Shown: one piece after another, positions 24,040-33,700 of the stretch
Position numbering within the stretch: position 1 is the stretch's first letter
How the letters are laid out: each line of letters starts with the position of its first letter
DNA from: Eubacterium sp.
Lineage (GTDB): Bacteria; Bacillota; Clostridia; Lachnospirales; Lachnospiraceae
Direction of reading: 5' to 3'
DNA length: 34,647 bases
Assembly (NCBI GenBank): GCA_017480495.1
Contig: JAFVAQ010000010.1
Location: forward strand, 1-34,647
Made by a program: the position numbers and the translations under genes
Notes under the pieces: model-generated
The model's database searches: none
Seen by the model: only the letters and a program-made list of their open reading frames with translations
Told to the model about the DNA's origin: nothing

Positions 24040-25326
24040 TTATTTCTCTACTGCCTTTTCAGCGATGAACTGAACAGCCTTCTGCATTCTGATATCAGCC
24101 TTAAGTCCATCGATCTGCTCTGCACCCATTATATCCTTGATCTTATCAAGTTCCATCTGATACTGCTTAGCCATCTTCTCCATCTCAGCATTTACATCCT
24201 CATCAGATACTTCAAATCCCTGAGCATCTGCTACTGCTTCGATAATAAGACTTCTCTTGATCTGCTTCTCAGCCTCTGGACGAACCTGATCCTTCATATC
24301 ATCTCTTGTCTGGCCTGTCATATTGAGGTACTGCTCAAGATTCATTCCCTGATACATAAGCTGCTGACCAAAGTTATCAACCATCTTATCCTGCTGATAA
24401 GCGATCATTGGTTCAGGAAGCTCTACTGTAGACATCTCAACGAGCTTATCGATAGCCTTCTCTTCCTTCTCATGTTTAGCACTCTCAGCCTTGCGCTCTT
24501 CAACCTGCTTACGTACATCAGCCTTATACTCATCAACTGTCTCAAAATCAGATGTATCTGAAACATACTCATCATCAAGCTCAGGAACAACAGTCTCTTT
24601 AAGCCCAAGAAGGTCACACTTAAATACTGCAGCCTTACCAGCAAGATCCTCTGCCTGATAGTTCTCTGGGAATGTAACATTTACATCAAAGCTTTCACCA
24701 ACATTATGACCAACTATCTGATCTTCGAAACCAGGGATAAATGAACCAGAACCAAGAACTAATGGATAGCTCTCGCCCTTTCCACCTTCAAATGCAACAT
24801 CATCAACGAAACCTTCGAAGTTGATAGTAGCTTCATCGCCATCCTTAGCAGCTCTATCTGTAACTTCCTGCTTTGTTGAGTTAGCTTTAAGCTTGTTCTC
24901 GATTTCTTTCTCAACATCCTCATCAGTTACTGTTGTATCGATCTTCTCGATTTCGATCTTATCAAGATCACCTAACTCTACAGGAGGCTTTGTAGCAACC
25001 TTTGCCTTGTAGATGAAATCCTTACCTTTTTCAATCTGGCTTACAGAGATATCAGGATTTGAAACTATATCAAGATCACAGTCCTTAATCTCCTCGAAGT
25101 AAGTCTTATTAATAAGGTCATTAGCAGCATCTTCATAGAATACAGCGTAGCCATATGTCTTCTCGATAAATGCCATTGGAACGTGACCCTTACGGAATCC
25201 GTCAAACTGGAACTTATTCTTAGTTCTGTTATAAACCTCAACACATGCCTTGTTAAAATCCTCTGCAGGAACTGTAATAGTAAGCTCTGCCATGTTTCCT
25301 TCAAGTTTTTCGTAAGTTAAACTCAT
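24040..25326 (-). CDS. tig: Trigger factor, ribosome-associated chaperone
   Basis: Binds nascent chains at the ribosome exit and has peptidyl-prolyl isomerase activity. 428 aa, normal length. The N-terminal ribosome-binding domain carries the signature FDGFRKGHVPMAFIEKTYG (G-F-R-x-G-x-x-P); the FKBP domain follows (about 160-245, GDEATINFEGFVDDVAFEGGKGE... IPGFEDQIVGHNVGE); the C-terminal helical chaperone arms end the protein. AAGGAGG before the ATG. First gene of the cluster, with a promoter that overlaps the luxS terminator. Confidence 0.98.
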   Translation of the reverse strand: MSLTYEKLEGNMAELTITVPAEDFNKACVEVYNRTKNKFQFDGFRKGHVPMAFIEKTYGYAVFYEDAANDLINKTYFEEIKDCDLDIVSNPDISVSQIEKGKDFIYKAKVATKPPVELGDLDKIEIEKIDTTVTDEDVEKEIENKLKANSTKQEVTDRAAKDGDEATINFEGFVDDVAFEGGKGESYPLVLGSGSFIPGFEDQIVGHNVGESFDVNVTFPENYQAEDLAGKAAVFKCDLLGLKETVVPELDDEYVSDTSDFETVDEYKADVRKQVEERKAESAKHEKEEKAIDKLVEMSTVELPEPMIAYQQDKMVDNFGQQLMYQGMNLEQYLNMTGQTRDDMKDQVRPEAEKQIKRSLIIEAVADAQGFEVSDEDVNAEMEKMAKQYQMELDKIKDIMGAEQIDGLKADIRMQKAVQFIAEKAVEK

Positions 25327-25380
25327 CTTTATTTTCCTCCTTATGACCTATCGGTCTGATAATCTAATAATAAAATAAAA

Positions 25381-25413
25381 CACGGTCAGCGTCTCATATG
25401 GGCGCTAACCGTG
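25381..25413 (-). terminator. Rho-independent terminator of the luxS operon
   Basis: Minus strand CACGGTTAGCGCC pairs with a near-complement ending GACCGTG (one wobble, small loop around ATATGA), followed by TTTTATTTTATTATT. It lies about 70 nt after the luxS stop. The tig -10 sits 2 bp upstream of it. Confidence 0.85.
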
Positions 25414-25415
25414 AA

Positions 25416-25444
25416 ATTATATCATAGCTAATGTTTTTAGTCTA
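25416..25444 (-). promoter_or_regulatory. Promoter of the tig-clpP-clpX-engB cluster
   Basis: Minus strand TAGACT (25439-25444), 17-bp spacer, TATAAT (25416-25421). Predicted start near 25409, inside the 5' arm of the terminator hairpin at 25381-25413, so tig RNA would lack the first stem bases. Confidence 0.65.
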
Positions 25445-25481
25445 GATTATTTTTTTTGATTTAAATATCAAAATCTTTGAT

Positions 25482-26006
25482 TTATGAATCAAAGAACTGA
25501 CGGCCATCATCAGTTACAAGTCTTTCTGACTTTGGATAATTGAATATCTCAGGCTTACCAGCATTTGCACTTAAGTAATCCGCATACTTACGAGCATACC
25601 ACTTAGCCATAGGAAGATTATGCATTAAATAATTACCACAGTTTACAGCCTCAGCGCCTGGAACCTCATCCCATCCTTCTACAGACTGGAAAGCATTTAG
25701 TAGTAATTCATATACTTCACTTGGTTCACGGTTACCCTTCATAATAAGGTAGAAACCTGTAAGACAACCCATAGGTCCCCAGTAAACTATTTCATCCTTC
25801 CACTGCTCATTATTTCTAAGATATGTAGCAATTATATGCTCAAGAGAATGCATAGCTGCAACATCTATAGCTGGCTCTACATTTGGTTTTGTAACTCTTA
25901 CATCATATGTAGTAACCTTCTGATTCCCAACAATATCTACTCTACTAGTAAAGATACCTGGGACAATTTTAGTGTGATTAACAGAAAAGCTTGGAATTAA
26001 GTCCAT
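25482..26006 (-). CDS. luxS: S-ribosylhomocysteine lyase LuxS
   Basis: Cleaves S-ribosylhomocysteine to homocysteine and DPD, the AI-2 precursor, in the activated methyl cycle. 174 aa. Metal ligands His53 and His57 (MHSLEH), Cys123, with catalytic Cys81 (GPMGCLTGFYL) and Glu56. The lack of the classic LDH start and the sequence VNHTKIVPGIF place it with the more divergent LuxS type found in Clostridia and Actinobacteria. Strong AAGGAG before the ATG. Follows mtnN, which makes its substrate. Confidence 0.97.
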   Translation of the reverse strand: MDLIPSFSVNHTKIVPGIFTSRVDIVGNQKVTTYDVRVTKPNVEPAIDVAAMHSLEHIIATYLRNNEQWKDEIVYWGPMGCLTGFYLIMKGNREPSEVYELLLNAFQSVEGWDEVPGAEAVNCGNYLMHNLPMAKWYARKYADYLSANAGKPEIFNYPKSERLVTDDGRQFFDS

Positions 26007-26069
26007 TTGTATATCTCCTTTTTAACTCTTTATATCATAATTTTTCTTTATATAATTATATATTCATAA

Positions 26070-26789
26070 TCATATCTTCTTCATGGAATTCATCATTGCT
26101 GTAACCAGCTTTACAGAATTCTCTATTGCCATCTTCTGGAAGCTTGGATAATCCATCTCAGCGCTATCATCTGCCTTATCTGATATAGATCTGATAATAA
26201 GATAAGGAATCTGATTCAGCCACGCTACGTGAGCTATGGAAGCTCCTTCCATCTCAGTACATGTTCCGCCAAAATCTTTTACCATCTTATCCTTCATAGC
26301 TTTTTCAGAAACAAAGATATCGCCAGAAACAACTCTTCCTTCGAATACATTTATATCAGGGCAAACCTTTTCACAGGCTTCCTTAGCTACTGCTCTTAGT
26401 TCAGCGTCAGCTGGGTATATACTTGCCTCCTGATCTGGAACAACTCCTCTTTCATATCCAAGACCTTTAACATTCATATCATGCTCAAGTGAATCTGTAG
26501 ATAGAACAATATCTCCAATATCAATATTTGCATCAAGGCTACCTGCAATACCTGTATTGATAATAGCCTTAACATTAAATACGGCTACAAGTATTTCAGC
26601 GGCTACAGCTGCATTTACCTTACCTATACCGCTTCTTACAAGTACTACATCCTGTCCACCTAGAGTTCCTTCACAGAAATCCATTCCTGCATGTTTCTCA
26701 ATCTTTGGAGTGAGTGAATCTCCAGGACCGCCCATAACTGACTTGAGGTCATTTACCTCTTTATCCATTGCTCCGATTATACCAATCAT
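26070..26789 (-). CDS. mtnN: 5'-methylthioadenosine/S-adenosylhomocysteine nucleosidase
   Basis: Hydrolyses MTA and SAH, releasing adenine; SAH cleavage yields the LuxS substrate. 239 aa. MIGIIGAMDKEV with catalytic Glu11, GIGKVNAA, VIINTGIAGSLD, the purine-site TEMEGASIAHVA, and RSISDKADD carrying the catalytic Asp. Between a purine permease gene and luxS in one operon, so released adenine can enter the salvage genes upstream. Confidence 0.97.
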   Translation of the reverse strand: MIGIIGAMDKEVNDLKSVMGGPGDSLTPKIEKHAGMDFCEGTLGGQDVVLVRSGIGKVNAAVAAEILVAVFNVKAIINTGIAGSLDANIDIGDIVLSTDSLEHDMNVKGLGYERGVVPDQEASIYPADAELRAVAKEACEKVCPDINVFEGRVVSGDIFVSEKAMKDKMVKDFGGTCTEMEGASIAHVAWLNQIPYLIIRSISDKADDSAEMDYPSFQKMAIENSVKLVTAMMNSMKKI

Positions 26790-26816
26790 ATTATTTCCTT
26801 TCGTTTAAAACAGACA

Positions 26817-28175
26817 CTATATGAAAATATATTTAAGAATAAATAGCACCGCTAGTACATACATTATAGGGTTTATCTTCTTTGCGTTTCCACAACGAAG
26901 GTTGATAAGAACGTAGGATATACATCCAAGTGATATACCTTCGGAAATGCTGTAGAAAAGTGGCATTGAGAAGATTGTTATATAAGCTGGTATAGCAGAT
27001 GTCAAATGTTCTTCATCCATCTTAAGATCCGAAATACCTGTAAACATCAGAAATCCTACCATTATCAGCGCTGGAGCTGTAGCAAAGGAAGGAATAGATG
27101 TAAATACTGGCGCAAGGAAGGTTGAAAGGATGAAAAGAACTGCTGTTGTCAGAGCTGTAAGTCCTGTTCTACCACCTACACCAACACCTGATGCAGACTC
27201 AACAAATGTTGTAGTTGTTGATGTACCAAGTACAGCACCTGCAGAAGTTGCAACAGCATCAGCAAGAAGTGCTGGTTTAACACCTGGAAGCTTACCATTC
27301 TCATCAAGCATATCCGCCTTAGAGGCAACACCTATAAGAGTTCCAAGTGTATCAAAGAAATCAACAAATAAGAATGCAAAAATAACTACTATAAAATTAA
27401 GTATTCCTATACTATGAAGATCAACATCAAAGCATTGTCCAAAGGTTTCTCCTAACTTAGAAAAATCTGTCATATGGAATGAAGGGAATAAAGAATAGTA
27501 TCCAGCCTCAGGATTTGGAACATAAACTCCAAAGAACTGCATATCCATTCCAAGTATCCATGTAATAATGATACCAATAAGTATAGATCCTGGAACCTTC
27601 TTTATATAAAGTACAGCCATTATAGCAACGCCAACTGCTGCAAGTAATGCTGTGATACCTGTTGTAGAGAAATCCTTCTTGAAATCAACCATCTCAACAA
27701 GTGTTGCTCCACCAACAACGAGGTGCGCATTCTGAAGACCTATGAAACAGATGAATAGTCCGATACCAACTGAAACTGCCTTCTTAAGTTCAAGCGGTAT
27801 AGCATTGAACATCGCTTCTCTTACAGGTGTAACAGAAAGTAAAATGAAGATAACACCTTCTATAAACACTGCAAGCAGCGCAACCTGCCAGGAATAACCC
27901 ATTCCAAGTACTACTGTATAAGCAAAATAAGCATTTAGACCCATACCAGCCGACAGCGCAAAAGGCATATTTGCAAGAAGTGCCATAAGTACTGTACCTA
28001 TAAAGGAAGCAATACATGTCGCAAGTAGAACAGCTGTTGGATCCATGCCTGTTTCAGACAGGATACTAGGATTAACCGCAAGGATATACGCCATAGTAAC
28101 GAAGGTCGTTAAACCAGCAACGATTTCCTTTTTAACGGTGGTTCCATGTTCTTTGAGTTTAAACATTTTTTCCAT
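26817..28175 (-). CDS. NCS2/AzgA-type purine permease
   Basis: Integral membrane transporter for purine bases (adenine, guanine or hypoxanthine). 452 aa, about 12-14 hydrophobic segments. AzgA/PbuG-like motifs: TTVKKEIVAGLTTFVTMAYI, NPSILSETGMDPTAV, ALSAGMGLNAYFAYTV, GIGLFICFIGLQNA and DFFDTLGTLIGVASKA. Substrate between adenine and guanine/hypoxanthine cannot be fixed. Preceded by AAGGAG. Lies directly downstream of hpt, which would use the imported hypoxanthine or guanine. Confidence 0.92.
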   Translation of the reverse strand: MEKMFKLKEHGTTVKKEIVAGLTTFVTMAYILAVNPSILSETGMDPTAVLLATCIASFIGTVLMALLANMPFALSAGMGLNAYFAYTVVLGMGYSWQVALLAVFIEGVIFILLSVTPVREAMFNAIPLELKKAVSVGIGLFICFIGLQNAHLVVGGATLVEMVDFKKDFSTTGITALLAAVGVAIMAVLYIKKVPGSILIGIIITWILGMDMQFFGVYVPNPEAGYYSLFPSFHMTDFSKLGETFGQCFDVDLHSIGILNFIVVIFAFLFVDFFDTLGTLIGVASKADMLDENGKLPGVKPALLADAVATSAGAVLGTSTTTTFVESASGVGVGGRTGLTALTTAVLFILSTFLAPVFTSIPSFATAPALIMVGFLMFTGISDLKMDEEHLTSAIPAYITIFSMPLFYSISEGISLGCISYVLINLRCGNAKKINPIMYVLAVLFILKYIFI

Positions 28176-28213
28176 AACTAAAGACTCCTTAAAACTATTT
28201 ATTTGAAATGAAT

Positions 28214-28774
28214 CTAACCAAGTAGACTCTCATCATATTCAGCAATATATGGCAGATTTCTGTAGTACTCTCCATAATCAAGACCGTATCCGATCACAAA
28301 ATAATCTGGAATGGTAAATAATGTGTAATCCGCACTGATGTCGGCTATTCTTCTATCCGGCTTATCAAGAAGTGTAAGAATTTTAAGTGACAAAGGATTT
28401 CTACCCTTAAGTATATCTGCAACAGCTTTAAGTGTACGTCCAGTATCTATAATATCCTCAACTATCAGAACATGATAATTACTGATATCCTGAGTGAGAT
28501 CATATATAATCTGAACATCACCAGAAGACTCAGTGCTTTCGAAATAACTCTTCGCAGCCATAAAGCCAACTTCACATGGGATAGATATCTCTTTAGTTAA
28601 ATCAGAGAGAAATATATAAGCCCCCTTAAGAATACTTACAAGAAGAAGCGGCTTACCATTGTACTCCCTACTGAGTAACTTTCCATACTCAGCAGTCTTT
28701 TTTCTGATTTCATCCTCTGTGATAATTACTCGTCTGATTCCTCTTTCAAATTCTTCCTTATCTGTGATAACCAA
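28214..28774 (-). CDS. hpt: Hypoxanthine phosphoribosyltransferase
   Basis: Makes IMP (and usually GMP) from the base and PRPP in purine salvage. 186 aa. PRPP-binding loop VLIVEDIIDTGRTLKAV, LLLVSILKGAYIFLSDL near the N-terminus, and the base-binding PDYFVIGYGLDYGEYYRNLPYI at the C-terminus. TTG start, chosen because GAGGG lies 7 nt before it and no in-frame ATG comes early. 19 nt after the GH25 gene and 38 nt before the purine permease gene. Confidence 0.96.
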   Translation of the reverse strand: MVITDKEEFERGIRRVIITEDEIRKKTAEYGKLLSREYNGKPLLLVSILKGAYIFLSDLTKEISIPCEVGFMAAKSYFESTESSGDVQIIYDLTQDISNYHVLIVEDIIDTGRTLKAVADILKGRNPLSLKILTLLDKPDRRIADISADYTLFTIPDYFVIGYGLDYGEYYRNLPYIAEYDESLLG

Positions 28775-28793
28775 AGCTTATCCCTCTTTTCTA

Positions 28794-29972
28794 TCAATCT
28801 TCTTTATAAAGTATATTAAAATCAACTGCTCCACTTATTCCATCAATAGAACCAGTATTGCTATGCTGCCACATATAATAATCACCTGTGTAACTGGTCT
28901 TCGATGCGTAATTAGCCATCCATACAGGATGAGGTTTATCATTAGTCCAAACATGTTCTAGGAAATTAATACTACTGTATAGACACGCAGAATATCCTTC
29001 CGCTTCTACGCCTTTACAAAATGTATCAAAGCAATCATTAATATCTCTTATATTCATACCATAATTCTGGAAATGCATAAAGTCTTCCCAGTCATAAGCT
29101 ATAGGAAAATCTAGTTCTTCACCATCTAGTAGATTAAGCATGTAATCAAGACTCTTCTCAACCTCCTGAGTAGAGCCCTCTTCAGCATGCCAATATATAC
29201 CCACCTTAAGTCCTGCAGCTTTGGCATTTCTTATATTGTCTCTATAACATTTATCAGTGTATAGCTCACCGTCGTCTAAGCCACCTATTCTGATGATCAC
29301 AAAATCACATCCTGCAGCTTTGACCTTATTATAATCTACAGTTCCCTGCCATCTAGAAACATCTATACCAAGAACCGTATTGTCTTCCTTATAATTAGTT
29401 ATGAAATCCGAGAAGGATTCTGTTGGCTTTGTGTTTTCACCTCCACCACTGCTATCTGAAACTGAATCTGAAACAGTGACATCCATAGAGGAACTAGTAG
29501 AATGTCCAGCATCATCAGTAAGCGTCACTGTTATAGGATAAGTTCCAACTGTAGAAGTATCAACGCTTCCTGAGAGACTCACATCAACATCTCTATCTAC
29601 ATCATCGGCATAACCCATATGTTCCTTTACATCAAAGCTTGAACCAACCTTGATAGTAACACTCTTCTGGAAAATAAGAAAGACTGGGGCATCTGTATCT
29701 ATCAGTTCAGATGAATCAGCTACCTCCTCATACTTAGGAGTATCCGGTGTCGCCTCTTCAACCTTAGTCTCTTCAGTATCTGGTTCAGCCTTCGTAGCTT
29801 CAGTAACAGTTGCTTCTGCATCTCCGACCGATGCAACAAAAAGGCTACTATCATAAAAAGCCTCATCATCATGCTTTCCAGCTAATGATGAGACTATTAT
29901 AACTGTAGCCGTTCCAAGTAGAAGCAGTCCAAATATTATAAGTAAAATTCTTTTTACAATATCATTTATCAC
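28794..29972 (-). CDS. Membrane-anchored GH25 muramidase with an Ig-like domain
   Basis: Predicted peptidoglycan muramidase (lysozyme), facing outside. 392 aa: N-terminal hydrophobic anchor (8-32), Glu/Thr/Pro-rich linker (about 50-90), an Ig-like DUF5011-type domain (about 93-168, YPITVTLTDDAGHS), a Ser/Gly linker, then GH25 (about 198-392) starting LGIDVSRWQG with Asp204, the catalytic pair Asp294/Glu296 in YDWEDF and the family end MWQHSNTGSIDGISGAVDFNI. GTG start, overlapping the preceding gene by 11 nt, with no separate ribosome site, so translation is probably coupled. A neighbour of the unrelated purine genes. Confidence 0.92.
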   Translation of the reverse strand: MINDIVKRILLIIFGLLLLGTATVIIVSSLAGKHDDEAFYDSSLFVASVGDAEATVTEATKAEPDTEETKVEEATPDTPKYEEVADSSELIDTDAPVFLIFQKSVTIKVGSSFDVKEHMGYADDVDRDVDVSLSGSVDTSTVGTYPITVTLTDDAGHSTSSSMDVTVSDSVSDSSGGGENTKPTESFSDFITNYKEDNTVLGIDVSRWQGTVDYNKVKAAGCDFVIIRIGGLDDGELYTDKCYRDNIRNAKAAGLKVGIYWHAEEGSTQEVEKSLDYMLNLLDGEELDFPIAYDWEDFMHFQNYGMNIRDINDCFDTFCKGVEAEGYSACLYSSINFLEHVWTNDKPHPVWMANYASKTSYTGDYYMWQHSNTGSIDGISGAVDFNILYKED

Positions 29973-30474
29973 CTTTATTAATATGCGTCAGTCTATAAAT
30001 AAATCTTATTAGTGATGTCAGGAGAAACTGAAGAACTCCACCTAGCACATAATAAACATGAGGAAAATGTTCTACAAAGATTTCCATGATTAAGAAGTAT
30101 GCAATGCTCGTAAAGAACGAAACAATTATAAGTCTTCTTACTGACGACACTCCTATACTTTTATAATCAGCAGGATATAACCTGAATATAAACATTATAA
30201 GTGCTACACCAATTGCATAAAAAGGTGTGATACGGATAACCGCATTTAGATATCCTAGAGTTGATAGTTCAAAACTGATTTCACTTACAAGCATAAGTGA
30301 AGTCATAAATGCAAGAATAATAACTAGATAATCAAGAACTACCATGAAAACATTCTTTAGATCAACCTTCTTCTTTTTAACCTCTTCAGCAGCTTGAACT
30401 TCTGCTTCTTCCTGTACATCCTGTACCTTCTCAGTTTCAGAAATTGTAGCTGTCTTTTCTAAGTTCTCGCTCAT
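29962..30474 (-). CDS. Four-span membrane protein resembling the CapD/PglF membrane domain, without the dehydratase
   Basis: 170 aa. A charged cytoplasmic N-terminus (1-40) then four hydrophobic segments: about 41-64, 77-97, 112-130 and 137-158. The pattern DYLVIILAFMTSLML...FRLYPADYKS...SSVRRLIIVSFF...LLTSLIRFIYRL resembles the N-terminal membrane half of CapD/PglF-type nucleotide-sugar dehydratases (LY..W+Y..., +F.YR), but the catalytic half is absent. Also resembles GtrA-like small membrane proteins in layout. GAGGGG before the ATG. First gene of the operon, coupled to the GH25 gene. Function unknown. Confidence 0.7.
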   Translation of the reverse strand: MSENLEKTATISETEKVQDVQEEAEVQAAEEVKKKKVDLKNVFMVVLDYLVIILAFMTSLMLVSEISFELSTLGYLNAVIRITPFYAIGVALIMFIFRLYPADYKSIGVSSVRRLIIVSFFTSIAYFLIMEIFVEHFPHVYYVLGGVLQFLLTSLIRFIYRLTHINKGDK

Positions 30475-30536
30475 AAAAAACCCCTCATAAATCGATAAAG
30501 ATTAATATATACTAAAACCTTTTCAAACTAAGATTT

Positions 30537-30565
30537 ATTATAGTATAAATACACGATAATGTCAC
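30537..30565 (-). promoter_or_regulatory. Promoter of the GH25-hpt-mtnN-luxS operon
   Basis: Minus strand GTGACA (30560-30565), 17-bp spacer, TATAAT (30537-30542): 5 of 6 and 6 of 6. Predicted start near 30530, leaving a leader of about 55 nt. Confidence 0.75.
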
Positions 30566-30640
30566 GTCCTTTATGTCAACTTTAAATTTTAAGTTTTTTC
30601 AAATTTTGCTTAATTTTATGAAGAAATATTCTTTCTAATA

Positions 30641-30649
30641 TGATATAGT
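30641..30649 (+). promoter_or_regulatory. Extended -10 promoter of carB
   Basis: Plus strand TGATATAGT fits TG-N-TATAAT with one mismatch; no clear -35 at 17 bp. Predicted start near 30656, so the RNA would open with the hairpin at 30660-30682. Confidence 0.45.
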
Positions 30650-30659
30650 AGATGCAACT

Positions 30660-30682
30660 GGGCAAAATTTCTAAACTTGCCC
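30660..30682 (+). promoter_or_regulatory. Hairpin in the carB leader
   Basis: GGGCAA (30660-30665) pairs with TTGCCC (30677-30682) around 11 nt, a few bases after the predicted RNA start and 14 nt before the carB ribosome site GGAGG. No U run follows, so not a terminator; possible stability or translation control. Confidence 0.45.
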
Positions 30683-30709
30683 GGGGTCACAATATTGGAG
30701 GAATATGCT

Positions 30710-33700
30710 ATGTCACAAAGAACAGACATCCACAAGGTTCTAATCATAGGCTCTGGACCTATTATTATCGGCCAGGCTTGTGAGTTTGACTACTCTGGAA
30801 CACAGGCATGTAAAGCACTTAGAAATCTTGGATATGAAATCATCCTTGTTAACTCTAACCCTGCTACAATCATGACCGACCCAGAAATGGCTGATGTAAC
30901 ATACATCGAGCCACTTAACGTTAAGCGTCTTGAGGCTATTATAGCAAAAGAAAGACCTGATGCCCTTCTACCTAATCTAGGTGGACAGTCAGGACTTAAT
31001 CTATGTGCAGAGCTCGCTGACGCTGGTATTCTTGAAAAATATGATGTAAAGGTAATCGGTGTTCAGGTAGATGCTATCGAGCGAGGTGAGGACCGAATCG
31101 AGTTCAAGAAAACTATGAACTCTCTTGGTATCGAAGTTGCTCGTTCAGAGGTTGCTTATTCAGTAGATGAAGCCCTTAGCATTGCAAGTGAACTTGGTTA
31201 TCCTGTTGTACTTAGACCTGCTTACACCATGGGTGGTGCCGGCGGTGGTCTGGTATATAATAAAGAAGAACTTGCAACAGTTTGTGCTCGTGGTCTTAAA
31301 GCTTCTCTCGTAGGACAGGTTCTTGTTGAAGAATGTGTCAGCGGATGGGAAGAGCTTGAGCTCGAGGTTGTACGTGACAAAGACGGAAATATGATAACAG
31401 TATGCTTCATAGAGAATATTGATCCTATGGGCGTTCATACTGGAGACAGCTTCTGCTCTGCCCCAATGCTTACAATCTCTCAGGAAGTTCAGGACAGACT
31501 TCAGGAGCAGGCTTACAAAATAGTTGATGCTATACAGGTTATTGGTGGAACAAATGTTCAGTTCGCACATGATCCTGTAAGCGATCGTATAGTTGTAATC
31601 GAGATTAACCCTAGAACATCACGTTCATCAGCACTTGCATCTAAGGCAACTGGTTTCCCTATTGCTCTTGTATCTGCAATGCTTGCATCTGGTCTCACAC
31701 TTTCTGAGATTCCATGTGGTAAGTATGGAACTCTTGATAAGTATGTACCAGGCGGTGATTATGTTGTTATAAAGTTTGCTCGTTGGGCATTTGAGAAGTT
31801 CAAGGGTGTTGAAGATAAGCTTGGAACACAGATGCGTGCAGTTGGTGAAGTAATGTCTATCGGAAAGAACTACAAGGAAGCTTTCCAGAAGGCTATCCGC
31901 TCTCTTGAAAAGGGACGCTATGGTCTCGGACATGTTAAGAACTTCAATGAAATGACAAAGGATCAGCTCCTTCAGGCGCTTATTACTCCTTCAAGCGAAA
32001 GACATTTCCAGATGTACGAAGCACTTCGTAAGGGAGCTACTGTAGATGAGATACATGATATAACAAAGGTTAAGAAGTATTTCATCGAGCAGATGAAGGA
32101 ACTTGTTGATGAAGAAGAAGCTCTTGTTAAAGACTTCTCCGGTAAGGTTCCTACTGATGCCGCTCTTACACAGGCTAAGAAGGATGGATTCTCAGATAAA
32201 TACTTAAGCGAGATTCTTGATGTTGCTGAAGACGATATCCGTGAGGCACGTGAAGCTATCGGTGTTGTTGAAGCTTGGCAGGGAGTTCACGTAAGTGGTA
32301 CTCAGGATAGCGCTTACTACTATTCTACATATTGTGACGTAGATAAAAATGAAGTTAAATCAGACAAGCCAAAGATTATGATTCTTGGTGGTGGTCCTAA
32401 CCGTATCGGTCAGGGTATCGAGTTCGACTACTGCTGTGTACATGCGGCTAAGTCACTTAAGAAGCTTGGTTTTGAAACTATCATCGTTAACTGTAACCCT
32501 GAGACAGTTTCAACTGACTATGATACATCTGATAAGCTCTACTTCGAGCCACTTACACTTGAAGATGTATTATCAATATATAAGAAAGAACAGCCAGTTG
32601 GTGTTATCGCGCAGTTCGGTGGACAGACACCTCTTAACCTCGCTAGTGATCTTCAGAAAAATGGAGTTAAGATACTTGGTACTTCTCCTGAAGTTATCGA
32701 TCTTGCTGAGGATAGAGATCAGTTCCGTGCAATGATGGATAAACTTGGTATTCCAATGCCAGAGGCTGGTATGGCTACTACTGTTGAAGAGGCTATCGAT
32801 ATAGCTAACAAGATTGGTTATCCTGTAATGGTTCGTCCATCTTACGTTCTTGGTGGACGTGGAATGGAAGTTGTATATGATGATGATAGTATGTCAGGCT
32901 ATATGGAAGCTGCTGTTGGTGTGACTCCAGATAGACCAATACTTATTGATAGATTCCTACATCATGCTATGGAATGTGAGGCAGATGCCATTTCCGATGG
33001 TACTCACGCTTATGTACCTGCTGTTATGGAACACATCGAGCTTGCTGGAGTTCACTCAGGTGATTCCGCTTGTATCATTCCTTCAAAGCATATCTCAGAA
33101 AAGAATCTTGCTACTATCAAGGAATATACACGTAAGATTGCTGAGGAAATGCATGTAGTTGGTCTTATGAATATGCAGTACGCTATCGAAGATGATGTAG
33201 TATATGTTCTCGAGGCAAATCCTCGTGCATCTCGTACTGTTCCTCTTGTTTCTAAGGTATGTGGTATCAGAATGGTTCCACTTGCTACAGACATAATAAC
33301 TAGTGAGCTTACAGGCCGTAAGTCTCCTGTTCCTGATCTTAAGGAAAGAGAGATTCCATATTACGGAGTTAAGGAAGCAGTATTCCCATTCAATATGTTC
33401 CCAGAGGTTGATCCTATCCTTGGACCTGAAATGAGATCTACTGGTGAGGTTCTGGGTATTTCACAGTCAGCCGGTGGTGCTTACTTCAAGGCACAGGAAG
33501 GTGCTAAGGCTGAGCTTCCACTTGAAGGTACAGTTCTTATCTCTCTTAATAAGACAGAAAGACCTGAAGGACCTGAGGTTGCTAGAATACTTAGTGAGAA
33601 CGGCTTCAAGATACTTGCTACAGGAAATACTTATGAGACTATTATCGCAGCTGGAATTCCTGCAGAGAAGGTTAATAAGCTATATGAAGGCAGACCTAAT

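Noticed and set aside
25441-25500. Hairpins CTTTGATT/AATCAAAG and TTTTGAT/ATCAAAA at the luxS stop as terminators
   Set aside because: AT-only stems, not followed by a U run on the minus strand; the GC-rich hairpin at 25381-25413 is the likely terminator.
30560-30580. Second minus-strand TTGACA upstream of the operon at 30474
   Set aside because: It is 31 bp from the TATAAT at 30537-30542; GTGACA at 30560-30565 has the correct 17-bp spacing.
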